Shown here one piece after another: positions 9,404-18,714 of a stretch of DNA of 64,000 nt; positions within the stretch are counted from its first letter, which is position 1; every line of letters starts with the position of its first letter. Made by a program: the position numbers and the translations under genes. The notes beneath the pieces are model-generated. The model did not search any database. It was not told the DNA's origin and was given only the letters and a program-made list of their open reading frames with translations. This DNA comes from JAABRU01 sp964505535. GTDB taxonomy: Bacteria > Desulfobacterota > Desulfobacteria > Desulfobacterales > Desulfococcaceae. The stretch lies in the NCBI GenBank assembly GCA_964505535.1, contig CAZDIU010000003.1:1-64000 (forward strand). The letters run 5' to 3'.

Positions 9404-10969
9404 ATGGTATTATCGATTTTTCAGAAAATTCGGAACAAAATCCGGAACCTGACCCAAAGAGACAAAAAAAGGGGCGGAGAGGAGGCAGCTTCCCCGGAAT
9501 CCCGGCCTGATACCGGCCTGAAAAGAAAATCAGCCTCACCCCATGAGGCTTCAGAGGAATCTCTGGAGGAATCCCGTCCCCAAAAACGCCGCCGCAGAAA
9601 AAAGAAAAAGGATCAGACGCTTCCGACCGCAATTCCTGAACATGGCAGCGTGCAGAAGGCTGAACATTGGGATATGTCCATGTTTGAGGTGCCTCCTGCG
9701 GAAGGGAAAATCCGTTTTCATGATCTGAACCTTCCCCCTGAAATCATGCACGCAGTTGCAGACTTGGGGTTTCAGTACTGTTCCCCCATTCAGGCCGAAA
9801 TCCTGCCTGCCACCCTCAATGGCAGAGATGCCTCAGGACAGGCCCAGACTGGCACAGGAAAAACAGCCGCTTTTCTGATTACGGTGCTGACGCATTTTCT
9901 GCGCAATCCCCTTTCCGGAAAAAGAGAATTTGGCACCCCGCGTGCGCTGGTGCTGGCTCCGACACGGGAACTGGTCATGCAGATTGCAGAGGAGGCCGAA
10001 CTTCTGGCAAAATACTGCCCCATGCGCATTGTGAGCATTTTCGGGGGCATGGATTACCAGAAACAGCGGCGCCAGTTGAGTGATCAGATTGCAGACATTG
10101 TTGTGGCCACTCCGGGCAGACTCATTGATTTCTGCGAGCATTATGATGTGCATCTGAACAAAGTGGAAGTGCTGGTCATTGATGAGGCAGACCGGATGCT
10201 GGATATGGGGTTCATTCCCCAGGTGCGGCGCATTGTGCGGGAAACACCGCATAAGGACAGACGCCAGACCCTGTTTTTCAGCGCAACCATGACCGGAGAG
10301 GTGGAACGGCTGGCTTCCCAGTGGACAACCGATCCCCTCACGGTTGAGGTTGAGCCGGAGCAGGTGGAAGTGGCATCTGTGGAGCAGATTGTCTATCTGG
10401 TGACATCCAAAGAAAAATTTGCTTTGCTTTACAATATCATTGTGCGCCAGGATCTCCGCAGGGTGATCATTTTCTGCAATCAGAGATCGGAAACCCAGAG
10501 GGTTGCGGATTTGCTCATGCGCTCCGGGATCAACTGTGAAGTGATTTCCGGGGAAGTGCCTCAGAAAAAGCGTATGCACACGCTGGAGAAATTCCGCTCA
10601 GGAACTGTCCGGGTGCTGGTGGCAACGGATGTGGCAGGCCGGGGACTTCATATTGAGGGCGTGAGTCATGTGGTGAACTATTCCCTTCCCCATGAACCGG
10701 AAAACTATGTGCACCGCATTGGCAGAACCGGCCGGGCCGGAGCTACGGGCACGTCCATCAGTTTTGCCTGTGAGGATGACTCCTTTTACATTCCGGAAAT
10801 TGAAAAATTCCTCGGCCATTCCCTTTCCTGCACACAGCCCGAAGAGGACTGGCTTGTTGCGCCGGCACTTGCCTCCCCCCAGAAAAAGACCGGGGAAAAA
10901 AGAAAATATCCGCCCCGGCAATCATCATCCCGCAGTCAGAGAAGACCCAGAGATTCCGGAAGGCCGTGA
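9404..10969 (+). CDS. rhlB: DEAD-box ATP-dependent RNA helicase, RhlB-like
   Basis: A 521-residue DEAD-box protein. A low-complexity basic N-terminus (about residues 1-90, with KRRRRKKKK at 61-69) precedes the core: Q motif YCSPIQ, Walker A AQTGTGKT (147-154), PTREL, DEAD at 260-263, SAT, and the second RecA domain ending in HRIGRTGRAG. The RNGRD-like GQAQTGTGKT context is that of RhlB, which unwinds RNA in the degradosome; subfamily choice is moderate because RhlE-like proteins are close. The basic arm probably aids RNA binding. Its TGA directly abuts the stop of the convergent glycosylase gene, with no terminator between them. Confidence 0.85.
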   Translation: MVLSIFQKIRNKIRNLTQRDKKRGGEEAASPESRPDTGLKRKSASPHEASEESLEESRPQKRRRRKKKKDQTLPTAIPEHGSVQKAEHWDMSMFEVPPAEGKIRFHDLNLPPEIMHAVADLGFQYCSPIQAEILPATLNGRDASGQAQTGTGKTAAFLITVLTHFLRNPLSGKREFGTPRALVLAPTRELVMQIAEEAELLAKYCPMRIVSIFGGMDYQKQRRQLSDQIADIVVATPGRLIDFCEHYDVHLNKVEVLVIDEADRMLDMGFIPQVRRIVRETPHKDRRQTLFFSATMTGEVERLASQWTTDPLTVEVEPEQVEVASVEQIVYLVTSKEKFALLYNIIVRQDLRRVIIFCNQRSETQRVADLLMRSGINCEVISGEVPQKKRMHTLEKFRSGTVRVLVATDVAGRGLHIEGVSHVVNYSLPHEPENYVHRIGRTGRAGATGTSISFACEDDSFYIPEIEKFLGHSLSCTQPEEDWLVAPALASPQKKTGEKRKYPPRQSSSRSQRRPRDSGRP

Positions 10970-11953
10970 TCAGTTTCTGTCCTTCCAGTTCCACCATTTC
11001 AGCAATTCCGGATCATGCCTCTTTTGTGAGGCATAATAGACTGCACAGCGGAAAACGTATAGCATACAGGGATCTGTCTGTATGCCCCTGATGCGGTTCA
11101 AATGCTGATACATTTCTTCGGGATTCCGGTCCGCAAGTTCCGTGACAGACCGGTATCCCATATCCCAGAAATCCTCTGCCGTCTTTTTTCCCACCCCCGG
11201 AATCACCTGAAATTCCCTGCATTTCTGTTTTTTGTCTGTCACATTTTCATTTGACAGAAGATGCACAAGCCGCTGTGTTTCCCTGTGCACGGACAGCCGG
11301 ACAATGCACGCGTGAAGATTGCCGTATTCATATGCAAAAGTGTGCAGTGCGCTGTGCACCGATTCCTGAATTTCCTGATAGGATGAGCAGGGCAGTCCCA
11401 GTTTTTCAAACACACGGAACGTGTAGCGATCCACCACAAAAACCGGTCTGCCAAATGCATAGCACAGAATGGAATCCGCTGTTTCCGGGCCTATGCCTTT
11501 CCACGAGAGCAGCATTTCCCGCAGTTTTTCTGTGGAAAGACTGCGAAGTCCCGCTATTCCGCCGCAGTTGATGATATGCCGGGAAATTTCCCGCAGCCGC
11601 GCGGCTTTCTGATTGAAATATCCGGCAGGCCGGATGGCTGTTTCCAGATATTCATCACATTGTGCAATTTTTTCCATATCCAGCAGATTCTGTGAACTCA
11701 GATTCAGGATGGCTTTTTCCACATTCCGCCATGCCGTGTTCTGGGTCAGGATGGAACCGGCTATGATTTCAAAAGCTTCTGAATCTGTTATCTGCCGATC
11801 CTGCATTTCAGGATGATACACGGGGGCCTTCCCTTTTTCCTCTGTCACGGGCCACCATCCCTGATCGCCGTACATCTGAAAAAGCATCTTATTGAGTCTG
11901 ATGATTTTTTCTTCCGCTTCTTTCGGATCAGGAGAGCAGGATGCCTGATTCAT
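10970..11953 (-). CDS. MagIII-like DNA glycosylase fused to a Cdd1 helix-hairpin-helix domain
   Basis: A 327-residue two-part protein. Residues about 15-235 form an HhH-GPD glycosylase of the endonuclease III-related group (COG2231, including Helicobacter MagIII): LTQNT, the hairpin WKGIGPETADSIL, and catalytic Asp175 in VVDRYTF. The Lys of bifunctional endonuclease III (GRKTA) is Glu here (GPETA), so a glycosylase without lyase activity is expected. No 4Fe-4S cysteine loop is apparent. Residues about 246-312 match the Cdd1 (pathogenicity locus) domain: IPGVGKKTAEDFWDMGYRSV and DPCMLYVFRCAVYYAS. Alkylated-base removal is inferred from MagIII; the role of the Cdd1 part is unknown. Confidence 0.8.
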   Translation of the reverse strand: MNQASCSPDPKEAEEKIIRLNKMLFQMYGDQGWWPVTEEKGKAPVYHPEMQDRQITDSEAFEIIAGSILTQNTAWRNVEKAILNLSSQNLLDMEKIAQCDEYLETAIRPAGYFNQKAARLREISRHIINCGGIAGLRSLSTEKLREMLLSWKGIGPETADSILCYAFGRPVFVVDRYTFRVFEKLGLPCSSYQEIQESVHSALHTFAYEYGNLHACIVRLSVHRETQRLVHLLSNENVTDKKQKCREFQVIPGVGKKTAEDFWDMGYRSVTELADRNPEEMYQHLNRIRGIQTDPCMLYVFRCAVYYASQKRHDPELLKWWNWKDRN

Positions 11954-12074
11954 AGTTTATATCCTTATCCCACTGTATAAAGTTCGGCATTCACAGGTTT
12001 CCAGATTGCTGATCAGAACAGCCCGGCCGTATGTCAGTGCCAATACGGAGAATATTTTCAATCTCCGGAAACTG

Positions 12075-14705
12075 TCAGAAACGCTCTGGATCCGGTTCCG
12101 GAAGCATTTTCTGCATCTCCCGTTCCCCGGCCTTTCCCACCAGATTTTCCAGTTTTGTGACAAAGCCTTTCATTTCTGTGGCCAGGGCTGCCAGATGCTC
12201 GGATGCGGCTGCGGATTCCTCCGCGCCTGCTGCCACCTGCTGGCTGATGATTTCCACATCCCGCACTGTGCGCTGGACCTGTTCAATCCCTTTGCTGACC
12301 ATTCTGCTGGCCTCTGTGATGGTCTGGGTTTTTTCTCCCATGACAGTGGCAGATTCAATGATCCGCTCAAAATCATTGTTGAGTTCCCGGATGGACTGGG
12401 CAGCATGACTGACACGATTGAGTGTATTGTCCAAAAGATGCTGGGTGTCTTTGGCCGCATCAGTGGAGCGGATGGCCAAGGTTCTGACTTCATTCGCCAC
12501 CACAGCAAAACCGGCACCGGAATTCCCGGCCCGTGCAGCTTCAATTGCAGCGTTCAGGGCCAGCAGCCTGGTCTGGAACGCGATTTCATCAATGGTTTTG
12601 ATGATCCGGCTCATTTCTCCGCTGTCGGCCTCAATCTGCCCCATCTCAGCCGTCAGATCCACAAGGCGTTTTAAGGACTGTCCGGATTTTTCAATGTTCT
12701 CATTCATGAGATCCCCGGCTCCCTGTGTCAGTTTCGAGGCATCCCGGCTCATGATGCCCATTTCCTCCAAAGACGAGGAGGACTGGGAAACCGAAAGAGT
12801 CTGATCCGAGGCGCTCTGTGCCTGCAGCTGACTGTTTGCCGAAATTTCATCTGCGGCAAAAGACATCTGCTGTGCGCTCCGGGAAAGACCAATCATGACC
12901 CGGCGGAGGGGACGGATGATATAACCTGCCAGCAGCACGGTGAACAGCAGGACAAATGCTGTGGTGACAAGCCCCACAAAACCGGAAATCCATCCCATGC
13001 TCCGTACTTCGCGAAAAGCCTCTTTCTCACCCATTTCCGCAATCAAAGCCCAGGAAATCCCTGCAAAATGCAGAGGAGTATAAGCCGACAGCACTCTGCG
13101 CCCCGCATGGTTGACAATCCGTTTCCGGCCGGTCTGACCCGACACCGCGGCTCTTACGGCTTCCGTGTCCACACGCCCTCTGCCGGGATTTGCAAAAGAG
13201 GCTTTCACAGAATAGCGATCCGGATCCGACAGAGAGTCCGAGCGCATAAGCTGATCGTATCCCACCAGATAGCTTTCCCCGCTTTCTCCCATGCCGGAAT
13301 GTTCGTGCATCACTTTGTTCATCAGGTCAATGGACAGGCGCAGAGCCACTATCAGTTCGATTTTTTCTCCGCTGAGCACAGGCCGGGCCATGAAGGACAC
13401 GGGTTTGCCTCCGGCAGGCGCATAGGGCGCAATGTCCGCAGCACCGAACTCACGGGTCTCTTTGATGTTTCTGACCAGTTTTCCCAGCGCGGTGTCTGCA
13501 AATTCCCCCTCCAGGATATTGACGCGGTAATCGCCCTGTCTGGCCACAGAATAAAACACATTGCCCTGGGGATGAATCAGCAGCAGATCATCATAGCCCG
13601 CAGTCTGCATGTATTTGGCAAAATAATCTGCATCCTGTCCCTTTATTTTCGGGGCAATCACCTCTTCCAGATCCATGACCGTCAGCATGGCCCAGTTCAG
13701 ACCCGGAATCTGGAGGGGGCTGAAACAGACGATTTCCATTTTTCCGTTTTTTCCCATCCGGACGGAAGTGCCTGTGTGACCGGAAAGAGCTGCCCGGATT
13801 TCCTCATCCTCAGCAATTTCCTCTCCTGCCTTTCCGCCCCGAATCACCTGATCATTTCTGCAGGATGTGATCCCATCCCATTTCCCCACTGCAAAGGTTT
13901 CCCCGCTTTCCCCCATACCCTCCCGGCGCCGGGCAATGAGATTGACCTCATCCATGCTGATTTTGAAAACCAGCAGGCCTGCTTTTTCATTGTAATGAAA
14001 AACCGGGGCTGAGACAAATGCGGCATAACCGCTGTCTGAGGATTCCCATGGAACAAAATCATGCAGAAAGGCAGGCTGGCTCATCCCTTCCTGAAACACC
14101 TTTTCCAGAGCTGTGCCTTTGAGTGATCCGTTGTGCACATTCTGCCCAAGTTCCGATTTTTTCTCCAGACTGTATACCACATCCCCTTCTTTGCCAATCA
14201 GCAGCACATCCTCATATCCGTAAACCGTTTTGAACTGTTTCATGGAACGCCCGTATTTTTCCTGTTCCAGAAAATCATACATCGAGACATCCCTTTCCCC
14301 AGCCTCCGTCAGTGTCGCGGCAAAACTTTCCAAAGCTTCGGCAATCATGGCATTGCCGGAAATTACGGAAATATCATTCAGACATTTATAAAAGTGCTCC
14401 TCCAACTGGGCTTTTTTGATTTCCTGAACGCTTTTGAGTTTTTCAAAAGCCTCCTGCCGAAGCGTTGCCACGGTTTCCATGAGAATATCCATATTGGCTC
14501 TGCGTTCCAAAAGGAAATTGCTGATCTGGGCCTTTTTCAGTTCCCGTATGCCTTCCAGTTTTTCAAATGCCTGTTCGGATATGGCTTTGCTGAAACTGAT
14601 CCAGGAAACAGCACTGATGACCGCCAAAGGGATCAGTCCCAGTGACAGCAGTGCGGCAAAAATTCTTGTCCTCAGCCTGAACTTTCTGAAAAAAATTTTT
14701 TTCAT
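12075..14705 (-). CDS. Methyl-accepting chemotaxis protein with duplicated periplasmic sensor
   Basis: An 876-residue chemoreceptor. An N-terminal membrane helix (about residues 15-37) is followed by a large extracytoplasmic region that contains two related halves, each with a GMGESGE motif, suggesting duplicated Cache-type sensing units. A second helix (near GLVTTAFVLLFTVLLAGY), a HAMP-like linker and the signalling hairpin (FQTRLLALNAAIEAARAG) follow. No NWETF-type CheR-binding tail is present. The ATG at 14705 is preferred over an in-frame TTG at 14750. The gene lies 66 bp after a periplasmic binding protein gene on the same strand, so the binding protein may deliver its ligand to this receptor. 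Confidence 0.9.
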   Translation of the reverse strand: MKKIFFRKFRLRTRIFAALLSLGLIPLAVISAVSWISFSKAISEQAFEKLEGIRELKKAQISNFLLERRANMDILMETVATLRQEAFEKLKSVQEIKKAQLEEHFYKCLNDISVISGNAMIAEALESFAATLTEAGERDVSMYDFLEQEKYGRSMKQFKTVYGYEDVLLIGKEGDVVYSLEKKSELGQNVHNGSLKGTALEKVFQEGMSQPAFLHDFVPWESSDSGYAAFVSAPVFHYNEKAGLLVFKISMDEVNLIARRREGMGESGETFAVGKWDGITSCRNDQVIRGGKAGEEIAEDEEIRAALSGHTGTSVRMGKNGKMEIVCFSPLQIPGLNWAMLTVMDLEEVIAPKIKGQDADYFAKYMQTAGYDDLLLIHPQGNVFYSVARQGDYRVNILEGEFADTALGKLVRNIKETREFGAADIAPYAPAGGKPVSFMARPVLSGEKIELIVALRLSIDLMNKVMHEHSGMGESGESYLVGYDQLMRSDSLSDPDRYSVKASFANPGRGRVDTEAVRAAVSGQTGRKRIVNHAGRRVLSAYTPLHFAGISWALIAEMGEKEAFREVRSMGWISGFVGLVTTAFVLLFTVLLAGYIIRPLRRVMIGLSRSAQQMSFAADEISANSQLQAQSASDQTLSVSQSSSSLEEMGIMSRDASKLTQGAGDLMNENIEKSGQSLKRLVDLTAEMGQIEADSGEMSRIIKTIDEIAFQTRLLALNAAIEAARAGNSGAGFAVVANEVRTLAIRSTDAAKDTQHLLDNTLNRVSHAAQSIRELNNDFERIIESATVMGEKTQTITEASRMVSKGIEQVQRTVRDVEIISQQVAAGAEESAAASEHLAALATEMKGFVTKLENLVGKAGEREMQKMLPEPDPERF

Positions 14706-14771
14706 CTCTCCGACACCGTTATGGGTAAACAAAAATGGGGCTGTCAGCAAAACAGCTCCGGCAGGTTTTAA

Positions 14772-16031
14772 TTAATCGCTTTTCCTGGGTTCTGGTTCCT
14801 CATTTCCGTTTTTTCCGTACCAGGGAGGCAGAATCATGTCGCAGTTTTTCATTTCCTCCGGCCAGATGACACAGAGTTTTCCGGGCGGATGCCACTGCAC
14901 CATCATGAACTGGCGGTATCCGGGGCCGAATCTGGAATGATGGGAGTTTTTGTCAAAAACCCATCTGCCCATGATTCCCTGATAATCTGTCTCTTCCAAA
15001 GTTTTCACCAAAATATCCGGTTCCGCATTTCCCGCCTTTTCCACAGCAACTTTCAGAAGTTGTATGGCATCATAAGTGTAAGGAGATGTGTATTCCGGTG
15101 CAGCCTGAAATCCGGCCTGGTATCTGTGGCAAAACAGTCTGTCTCTGTCCGTCAGTCCGATAATTCCGGGATAAGCCATTGAGATAATGCCAAATGATTT
15201 CTGTCCTGCATCCTTTCCCAATGCCATGAAACGGGACAGAACCCCTGCCTGCATGGGCCCTTTGTTATCAGCCCACAATTTGACAAAATCCGCCGGATCC
15301 GTTTGGGCAAAACCCGTTATGACCGCTTCGGCTCCGCTTTCTTTGACTTTCCGGATAATGGGCAGAAAATCTTTGGTGTGTGTGTCAAAATATTCAAACA
15401 CCGGGATTTCTGTTCCCGCATTTTCCATCTGCGTTTTCCATTCCTGGGCCAGGGGAAGTGTCCATGCCGCTCTTTCAATGACCAGCGCAGCTTTTCTGAT
15501 CTGACGGGGGCTGATCAGTTCATGGATCAGCCAGTCCGTTGTAAAATTTCGGATTTCATAAGAATTGATATATACATTAAAAACATATTTGTATTTCTCA
15601 TAGTTCAGTTTCACTTCCTCTGTGACTTTTGGCGTTGACGCGCCAACAGCCAGAAGCGGCACTTTGTACTGAGGCACCTGCTTCATGATTTCCAGTACAA
15701 TTTCACTTGAGGCAGTGCCAATCACAGCTATGACCTTTTCCTTGTCTGCCAGCCGGGTGTATTCATAGGAACCGATGATGGGTTTGTCCTTGGCATCCCC
15801 GTAAACCAGTTCAATCTGCTTTCCCAGAATGCCGCCCTGCGCGTTGATATCCTCCGCAGCCAGTTGCGCGGCCATGCGGATGCCGGGGCCGCCCGGAAGG
15901 GTGCAGGTCAGTATCCCGATTTTCCATGTGTCCGCCGCGAATGCGCTGGGGGAGAACACCGCGGCAGAAACAAAAAGAACCCACAGGACAGTCACAGTTG
16001 AAAAAAAACGCTGCTGCACTGCGTTTCTCAT
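14772..16031 (-). CDS. Branched-chain amino acid-type periplasmic binding protein
   Basis: A 419-residue protein with a signal peptide (residues 1-32, ending near AFAA) and a type I periplasmic-binding fold of the LivJ/Peripla_BP_6 class: WKIGILTCTLPGG, MAAQLAAEDINAQGGILGKQIELVYGD, and IGTASSE. Ligands in the family are amino acids, amides or aromatic acids; specificity cannot be read. No permease or ATPase gene is adjacent. Instead a chemoreceptor gene follows after 66 bp, which favours a sensory role. The leader carries a 7-bp tandem repeat just before the start. Confidence 0.88.
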   Translation of the reverse strand: MRNAVQQRFFSTVTVLWVLFVSAAVFSPSAFAADTWKIGILTCTLPGGPGIRMAAQLAAEDINAQGGILGKQIELVYGDAKDKPIIGSYEYTRLADKEKVIAVIGTASSEIVLEIMKQVPQYKVPLLAVGASTPKVTEEVKLNYEKYKYVFNVYINSYEIRNFTTDWLIHELISPRQIRKAALVIERAAWTLPLAQEWKTQMENAGTEIPVFEYFDTHTKDFLPIIRKVKESGAEAVITGFAQTDPADFVKLWADNKGPMQAGVLSRFMALGKDAGQKSFGIISMAYPGIIGLTDRDRLFCHRYQAGFQAAPEYTSPYTYDAIQLLKVAVEKAGNAEPDILVKTLEETDYQGIMGRWVFDKNSHHSRFGPGYRQFMMVQWHPPGKLCVIWPEEMKNCDMILPPWYGKNGNEEPEPRKSD

Positions 16032-16043
16032 GCTCCCTCCTTG

Positions 16044-16106
16044 TTTAATGCTGAATATTTAATGTTTAATGGTGAATGCTTCATGTTAAATGTTAACTTG
16101 TGAATT
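16044..16106. repeat. 7-bp-period degenerate tandem repeat (locus B, word TTTAATG)
   Basis: Nine heptads in register (TTTAATG, CTGAATA, TTTAATG, TTTAATG, GTGAATG and variants) directly upstream of the binding protein gene. Confidence 0.75.
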
Positions 16107-16186
16107 AAATATTATTACTTAAAACATTTCTGTTATCCTGTTTTCGGAACTTCCGGACTCCGAAATCAGCCTGATATAATTTAAAT

Positions 16187-16258
16187 CAGCCACGAATGAC
16201 ACAAATTTGCACGAATTTCACAAACCATAATTCGTGTCATTCGTGCAATTCGTGGCTG
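16187..16258. repeat. CACGAAT inverted-repeat element, copy 1
   Basis: CAGCCACGAAT (16187-16197) and ATTCGTGGCTG (16248-16258) are perfect inverted arms; further CACGAAT/ATTCGTG copies lie between. A related element is at 20374-20442. Confidence 0.7.
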
Positions 16259-16287
16259 TACCATTAAATCTTCTTAGTAATGGTATA

Positions 16288-16329
16288 AATGGTGAATGCT
16301 TAATGTTAAATTCATTCACAATTCACAAT
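16288..16329. repeat. 7-bp-period degenerate tandem repeat (locus C, words AATGNTN and TCACAAT)
   Basis: Six heptads (AATGGTG, AATGCTT, AATGTTA, AATTCAT, TCACAAT, TCACAAT) run up to the stop codon of the CheZ-like gene. Confidence 0.65.
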
Positions 16330-16877
16330 TAAAACAGTTCCACATTTTCATCGTCTGTCTCAGATATTTTCATCTGACGGTTTTTTAACGAAATCTCAAG
16401 CGCCTCTTCCACACTCGCACCTTCCAGAATCGCGTCAAACATGGCTCTGTCTTCATCAAGAATGTATTTGGAACGGATCATCTGCTGCAGTCCGTACCAT
16501 TCATAGGGATTGTACAGACGCCGGGCATCCCCTATCAGTTCCGCCAGCGAGGCCAGACTGTGGGAAATGTGGGAAAGCCGCTGAGCCATGAGATCATAAA
16601 ACTGAAAGGACACAATGGCTTCATTCATTTTTCCGGATACAGCCCTGAAATTTTCCTCTATGGCCTCTTTGTCTTCGCTTTCCGGGATTTTTTCCGCTGC
16701 TTTTCCGATAATCTGCACATTCCCCATCATGGAAGTGAAGAGTTCCGCCAGTGCGGTGATGGATTCATCCCCGTCTTTCATGGTTCTTTCAATGCGGGAA
16801 ACAGCCAAATCCAGCATGAGAACAGTTTCCCGTATCTGACTCCAGTCCAAATCCGGTTTATCAGGTTTTGATGGCAT
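16329..16877 (-). CDS. CheZ-like protein (candidate CheY-P phosphatase)
   Basis: A 182-residue, mostly helical protein. The stretch FQFYDLMAQRL places Asp95 and Gln99 four residues apart, the spacing of the catalytic Asp143 and Gln147 (DLTGQ) of E. coli CheZ, and the acidic tail DDENVELF resembles the CheY-binding C-terminal helix of CheZ. The protein is shorter than E. coli CheZ (214). It lies near a chemoreceptor on the same strand, though separated by about 1.6 kb. The function is inference from these two motifs; a generic helical bundle protein is the alternative. It starts 18 bp after the DUF2400 gene. Confidence 0.5.
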   Translation of the reverse strand: MPSKPDKPDLDWSQIRETVLMLDLAVSRIERTMKDGDESITALAELFTSMMGNVQIIGKAAEKIPESEDKEAIEENFRAVSGKMNEAIVSFQFYDLMAQRLSHISHSLASLAELIGDARRLYNPYEWYGLQQMIRSKYILDEDRAMFDAILEGASVEEALEISLKNRQMKISETDDENVELF

Positions 16878-16895
16878 AATTTTCTCCTTATCTCC

Positions 16896-17657
16896 TCATT
16901 GCAGTAAATCAGGAAGTTGCTCTCCGCCAATACCGGGGCGGGTGAGGGCAAAGTCATAGCGCACCGGATCGTCGGGAACCAGTTTTGCAAATTCGGCAGT
17001 AATTGACTGTGCTGTCCGCATGTCAGCCTGTTTCCGATCGGTAAATCCCATTTTCCGGCTTATCCTGTGCATATGAACATCCAGCGGAACAATAAGTTTC
17101 GCTTTGGAAACCTCATCCCATCCGCCCGGATCCACCCTGTCTCTGCGCACCATCCAGCGCAGGAAAAGATTCATGCGTTTGCACGCGCTGCCGCGTTCAG
17201 GAAGCGGAACCAGATGACCGGGATCACCTGCATTTCTGAGATTTTTGCAGAAAATATTCAGGGCCGGAACAATATTTTCATCTCTGCTGCTCATCCCTGC
17301 AAGAAAACATTCATGCAGCGAACCGTATTCCCTGAGTATATTTTCTGCTCCGATCAGCAAGTCAGCAAGATGATCTTCTGTGGCAAAACGATGCCTGAAT
17401 CCTGTGAAGGATTTCCGGAGCAGATCAGGGGAATTTTCCTTCAGAAACAGAAATGGGGAAGACCCCATGATTTCCAGCACGGATGCGACACTTTTCAGTA
17501 TCTGAGCGACTCTTCCGTAAGCAAGCGCAGAGGCAATCAGCGCAGCGATTTCCCGATCCTGCAGATTTTCATAATCATAAAGAAAGCGCAGAGGATCATA
17601 ATCCGCATATTCCCGGCGGTTGTATTTCCGGTACAATTTTTCCAGTATGTCTTTCAT
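16896..17657 (-). CDS. TIGR02757 family protein (DUF2400)
   Basis: A 253-residue protein matching the DUF2400 family, a helix-hairpin-helix protein of unknown function found in Bacteroidetes and deltaproteobacteria. Recognisable parts are DPLRFLYDYENLQDREIAALIASALAYGR, the MNLFLRWMVRRD motif, and the LIVPLDVHMHRISRKMG segment, which looks like the Asp-bearing strand of HhH-GPD glycosylases; a DNA-related role is inference. The C-terminal DPVRYDFALTRPGIG is typical. The gene is probably co-transcribed with the CheZ-like gene 18 bp downstream. Confidence 0.8.
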   Translation of the reverse strand: MKDILEKLYRKYNRREYADYDPLRFLYDYENLQDREIAALIASALAYGRVAQILKSVASVLEIMGSSPFLFLKENSPDLLRKSFTGFRHRFATEDHLADLLIGAENILREYGSLHECFLAGMSSRDENIVPALNIFCKNLRNAGDPGHLVPLPERGSACKRMNLFLRWMVRRDRVDPGGWDEVSKAKLIVPLDVHMHRISRKMGFTDRKQADMRTAQSITAEFAKLVPDDPVRYDFALTRPGIGGEQLPDLLQ

Positions 17658-17701
17658 TTATCCCTGAAGGAAGCAGGGCACAGATTTTTTGCACTCTGCG
17701 G

Positions 17702-17738
17702 AAAAACCGGATTTTTCGGAAAAATCCGGTTTTTTTTG
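17702..17738 (-). terminator. Rho-independent terminator after the DMT transporter gene
   Basis: A perfect 15-bp stem (AAAAACCGGATTTTT with its complement, 17702-17716 and 17720-17734) with a three-base loop and T runs on both sides, 32 bp after the stop at 17770. The identical stem recurs at 34661-34693. Confidence 0.75.
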
Positions 17739-17769
17739 AATCCCCGAAAACTTTCGGTTGCCCATGTAT

Positions 17770-18690
17770 CTATGCTGCTGATTCCTCCAGGTTTCCCACA
17801 TCTGACCGATCTGACGGAAGACTGCTCAGAAACACGGCCAGAAGAACGGTTGATCCTCCGCAGATTTGAAACATTGTCAGTCTTTCCCCCAGCAGAAACC
17901 AGGCTCCGCAGGTGGTAATGACCGGAATGCAGTTTATGAACATGGAAGCCCGTGCAGCCGGTACTTTGCTCAGTCCGTAATTGTAACACACAAAAGCCGC
18001 AACCGTGGCAAAAACGGTCAGATAGGCCAGCGCGGCCAGAGATCGGGAACTGATGGCATTCCACTGGATTTCCGGCAGTTCCCACAGAAAACCCGGTGCA
18101 AAAAACAGCGCGCCGTAAAAAATCTGCAGGGAAGTGATGTCAAGGGCAGAATGCTTCCTGCCCAAATCCCTTGCCCCGATAATGTAAAAAGTGGCGGAAA
18201 GCACAGCGCAGAAGATCAGAACATCTCCCAGCAGTCTGCCGCCCAGTTCCCATTGGAATTCCGGATCACCCGCCACCAGAATTCCAATTCCGGCAAAGGA
18301 AAGCACAATTCCCGTCAACGTCAGAGTTCGGGGCTTCTCGCCCAGCAGGGGAATGCCGAAAAGGGTTACAGCCAGCGGAATTGTCGCAATGATCAGCGAG
18401 GCTTTGGCCGCTGTGGTGTGCTGCAGTCCCAGAGTCTCAAACACAAAATACAGTCCCGGTTCAAACAGGGACATGAGAAAAAGTTTCCTGTGCTCTTTCC
18501 ATGTGAATCTGGGAAATCCGAAGCGGATCATCAGAATCAGAAAAAAGCAGGAAGCCAGAGAAAACCGGGCAAATACAAGGGTGAATGCTGGGATGCTTTC
18601 CAGGGCCATTTTTGTGGCCACAAAGGAAAGTCCCCAGAAAAGCACGGCTGCTGCAAGTGCAGCATATGTGCGTGCGCTGCTGTGTTCCAA
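17770..18690 (-). CDS. DMT/EamA family transporter
   Basis: A 306-residue protein with ten predicted helices in two EamA repeats; the first opens AALAAAVLFWGLSFVATKMAL and the second ISSRSLAALAYLTVFATVAAFVCYN. Members export metabolites such as amino acids or act as nucleotide-sugar or drug permeases; the substrate is not predictable. It is followed by a strong terminator and preceded by the yajD gene with about 24 bp between, so the two may share a message. Confidence 0.85.
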   Translation of the reverse strand: MEHSSARTYAALAAAVLFWGLSFVATKMALESIPAFTLVFARFSLASCFFLILMIRFGFPRFTWKEHRKLFLMSLFEPGLYFVFETLGLQHTTAAKASLIIATIPLAVTLFGIPLLGEKPRTLTLTGIVLSFAGIGILVAGDPEFQWELGGRLLGDVLIFCAVLSATFYIIGARDLGRKHSALDITSLQIFYGALFFAPGFLWELPEIQWNAISSRSLAALAYLTVFATVAAFVCYNYGLSKVPAARASMFINCIPVITTCGAWFLLGERLTMFQICGGSTVLLAVFLSSLPSDRSDVGNLEESAA

Positions 18691-18714
18691 AATCTTACTT
18701 CCTTTCCATATATT

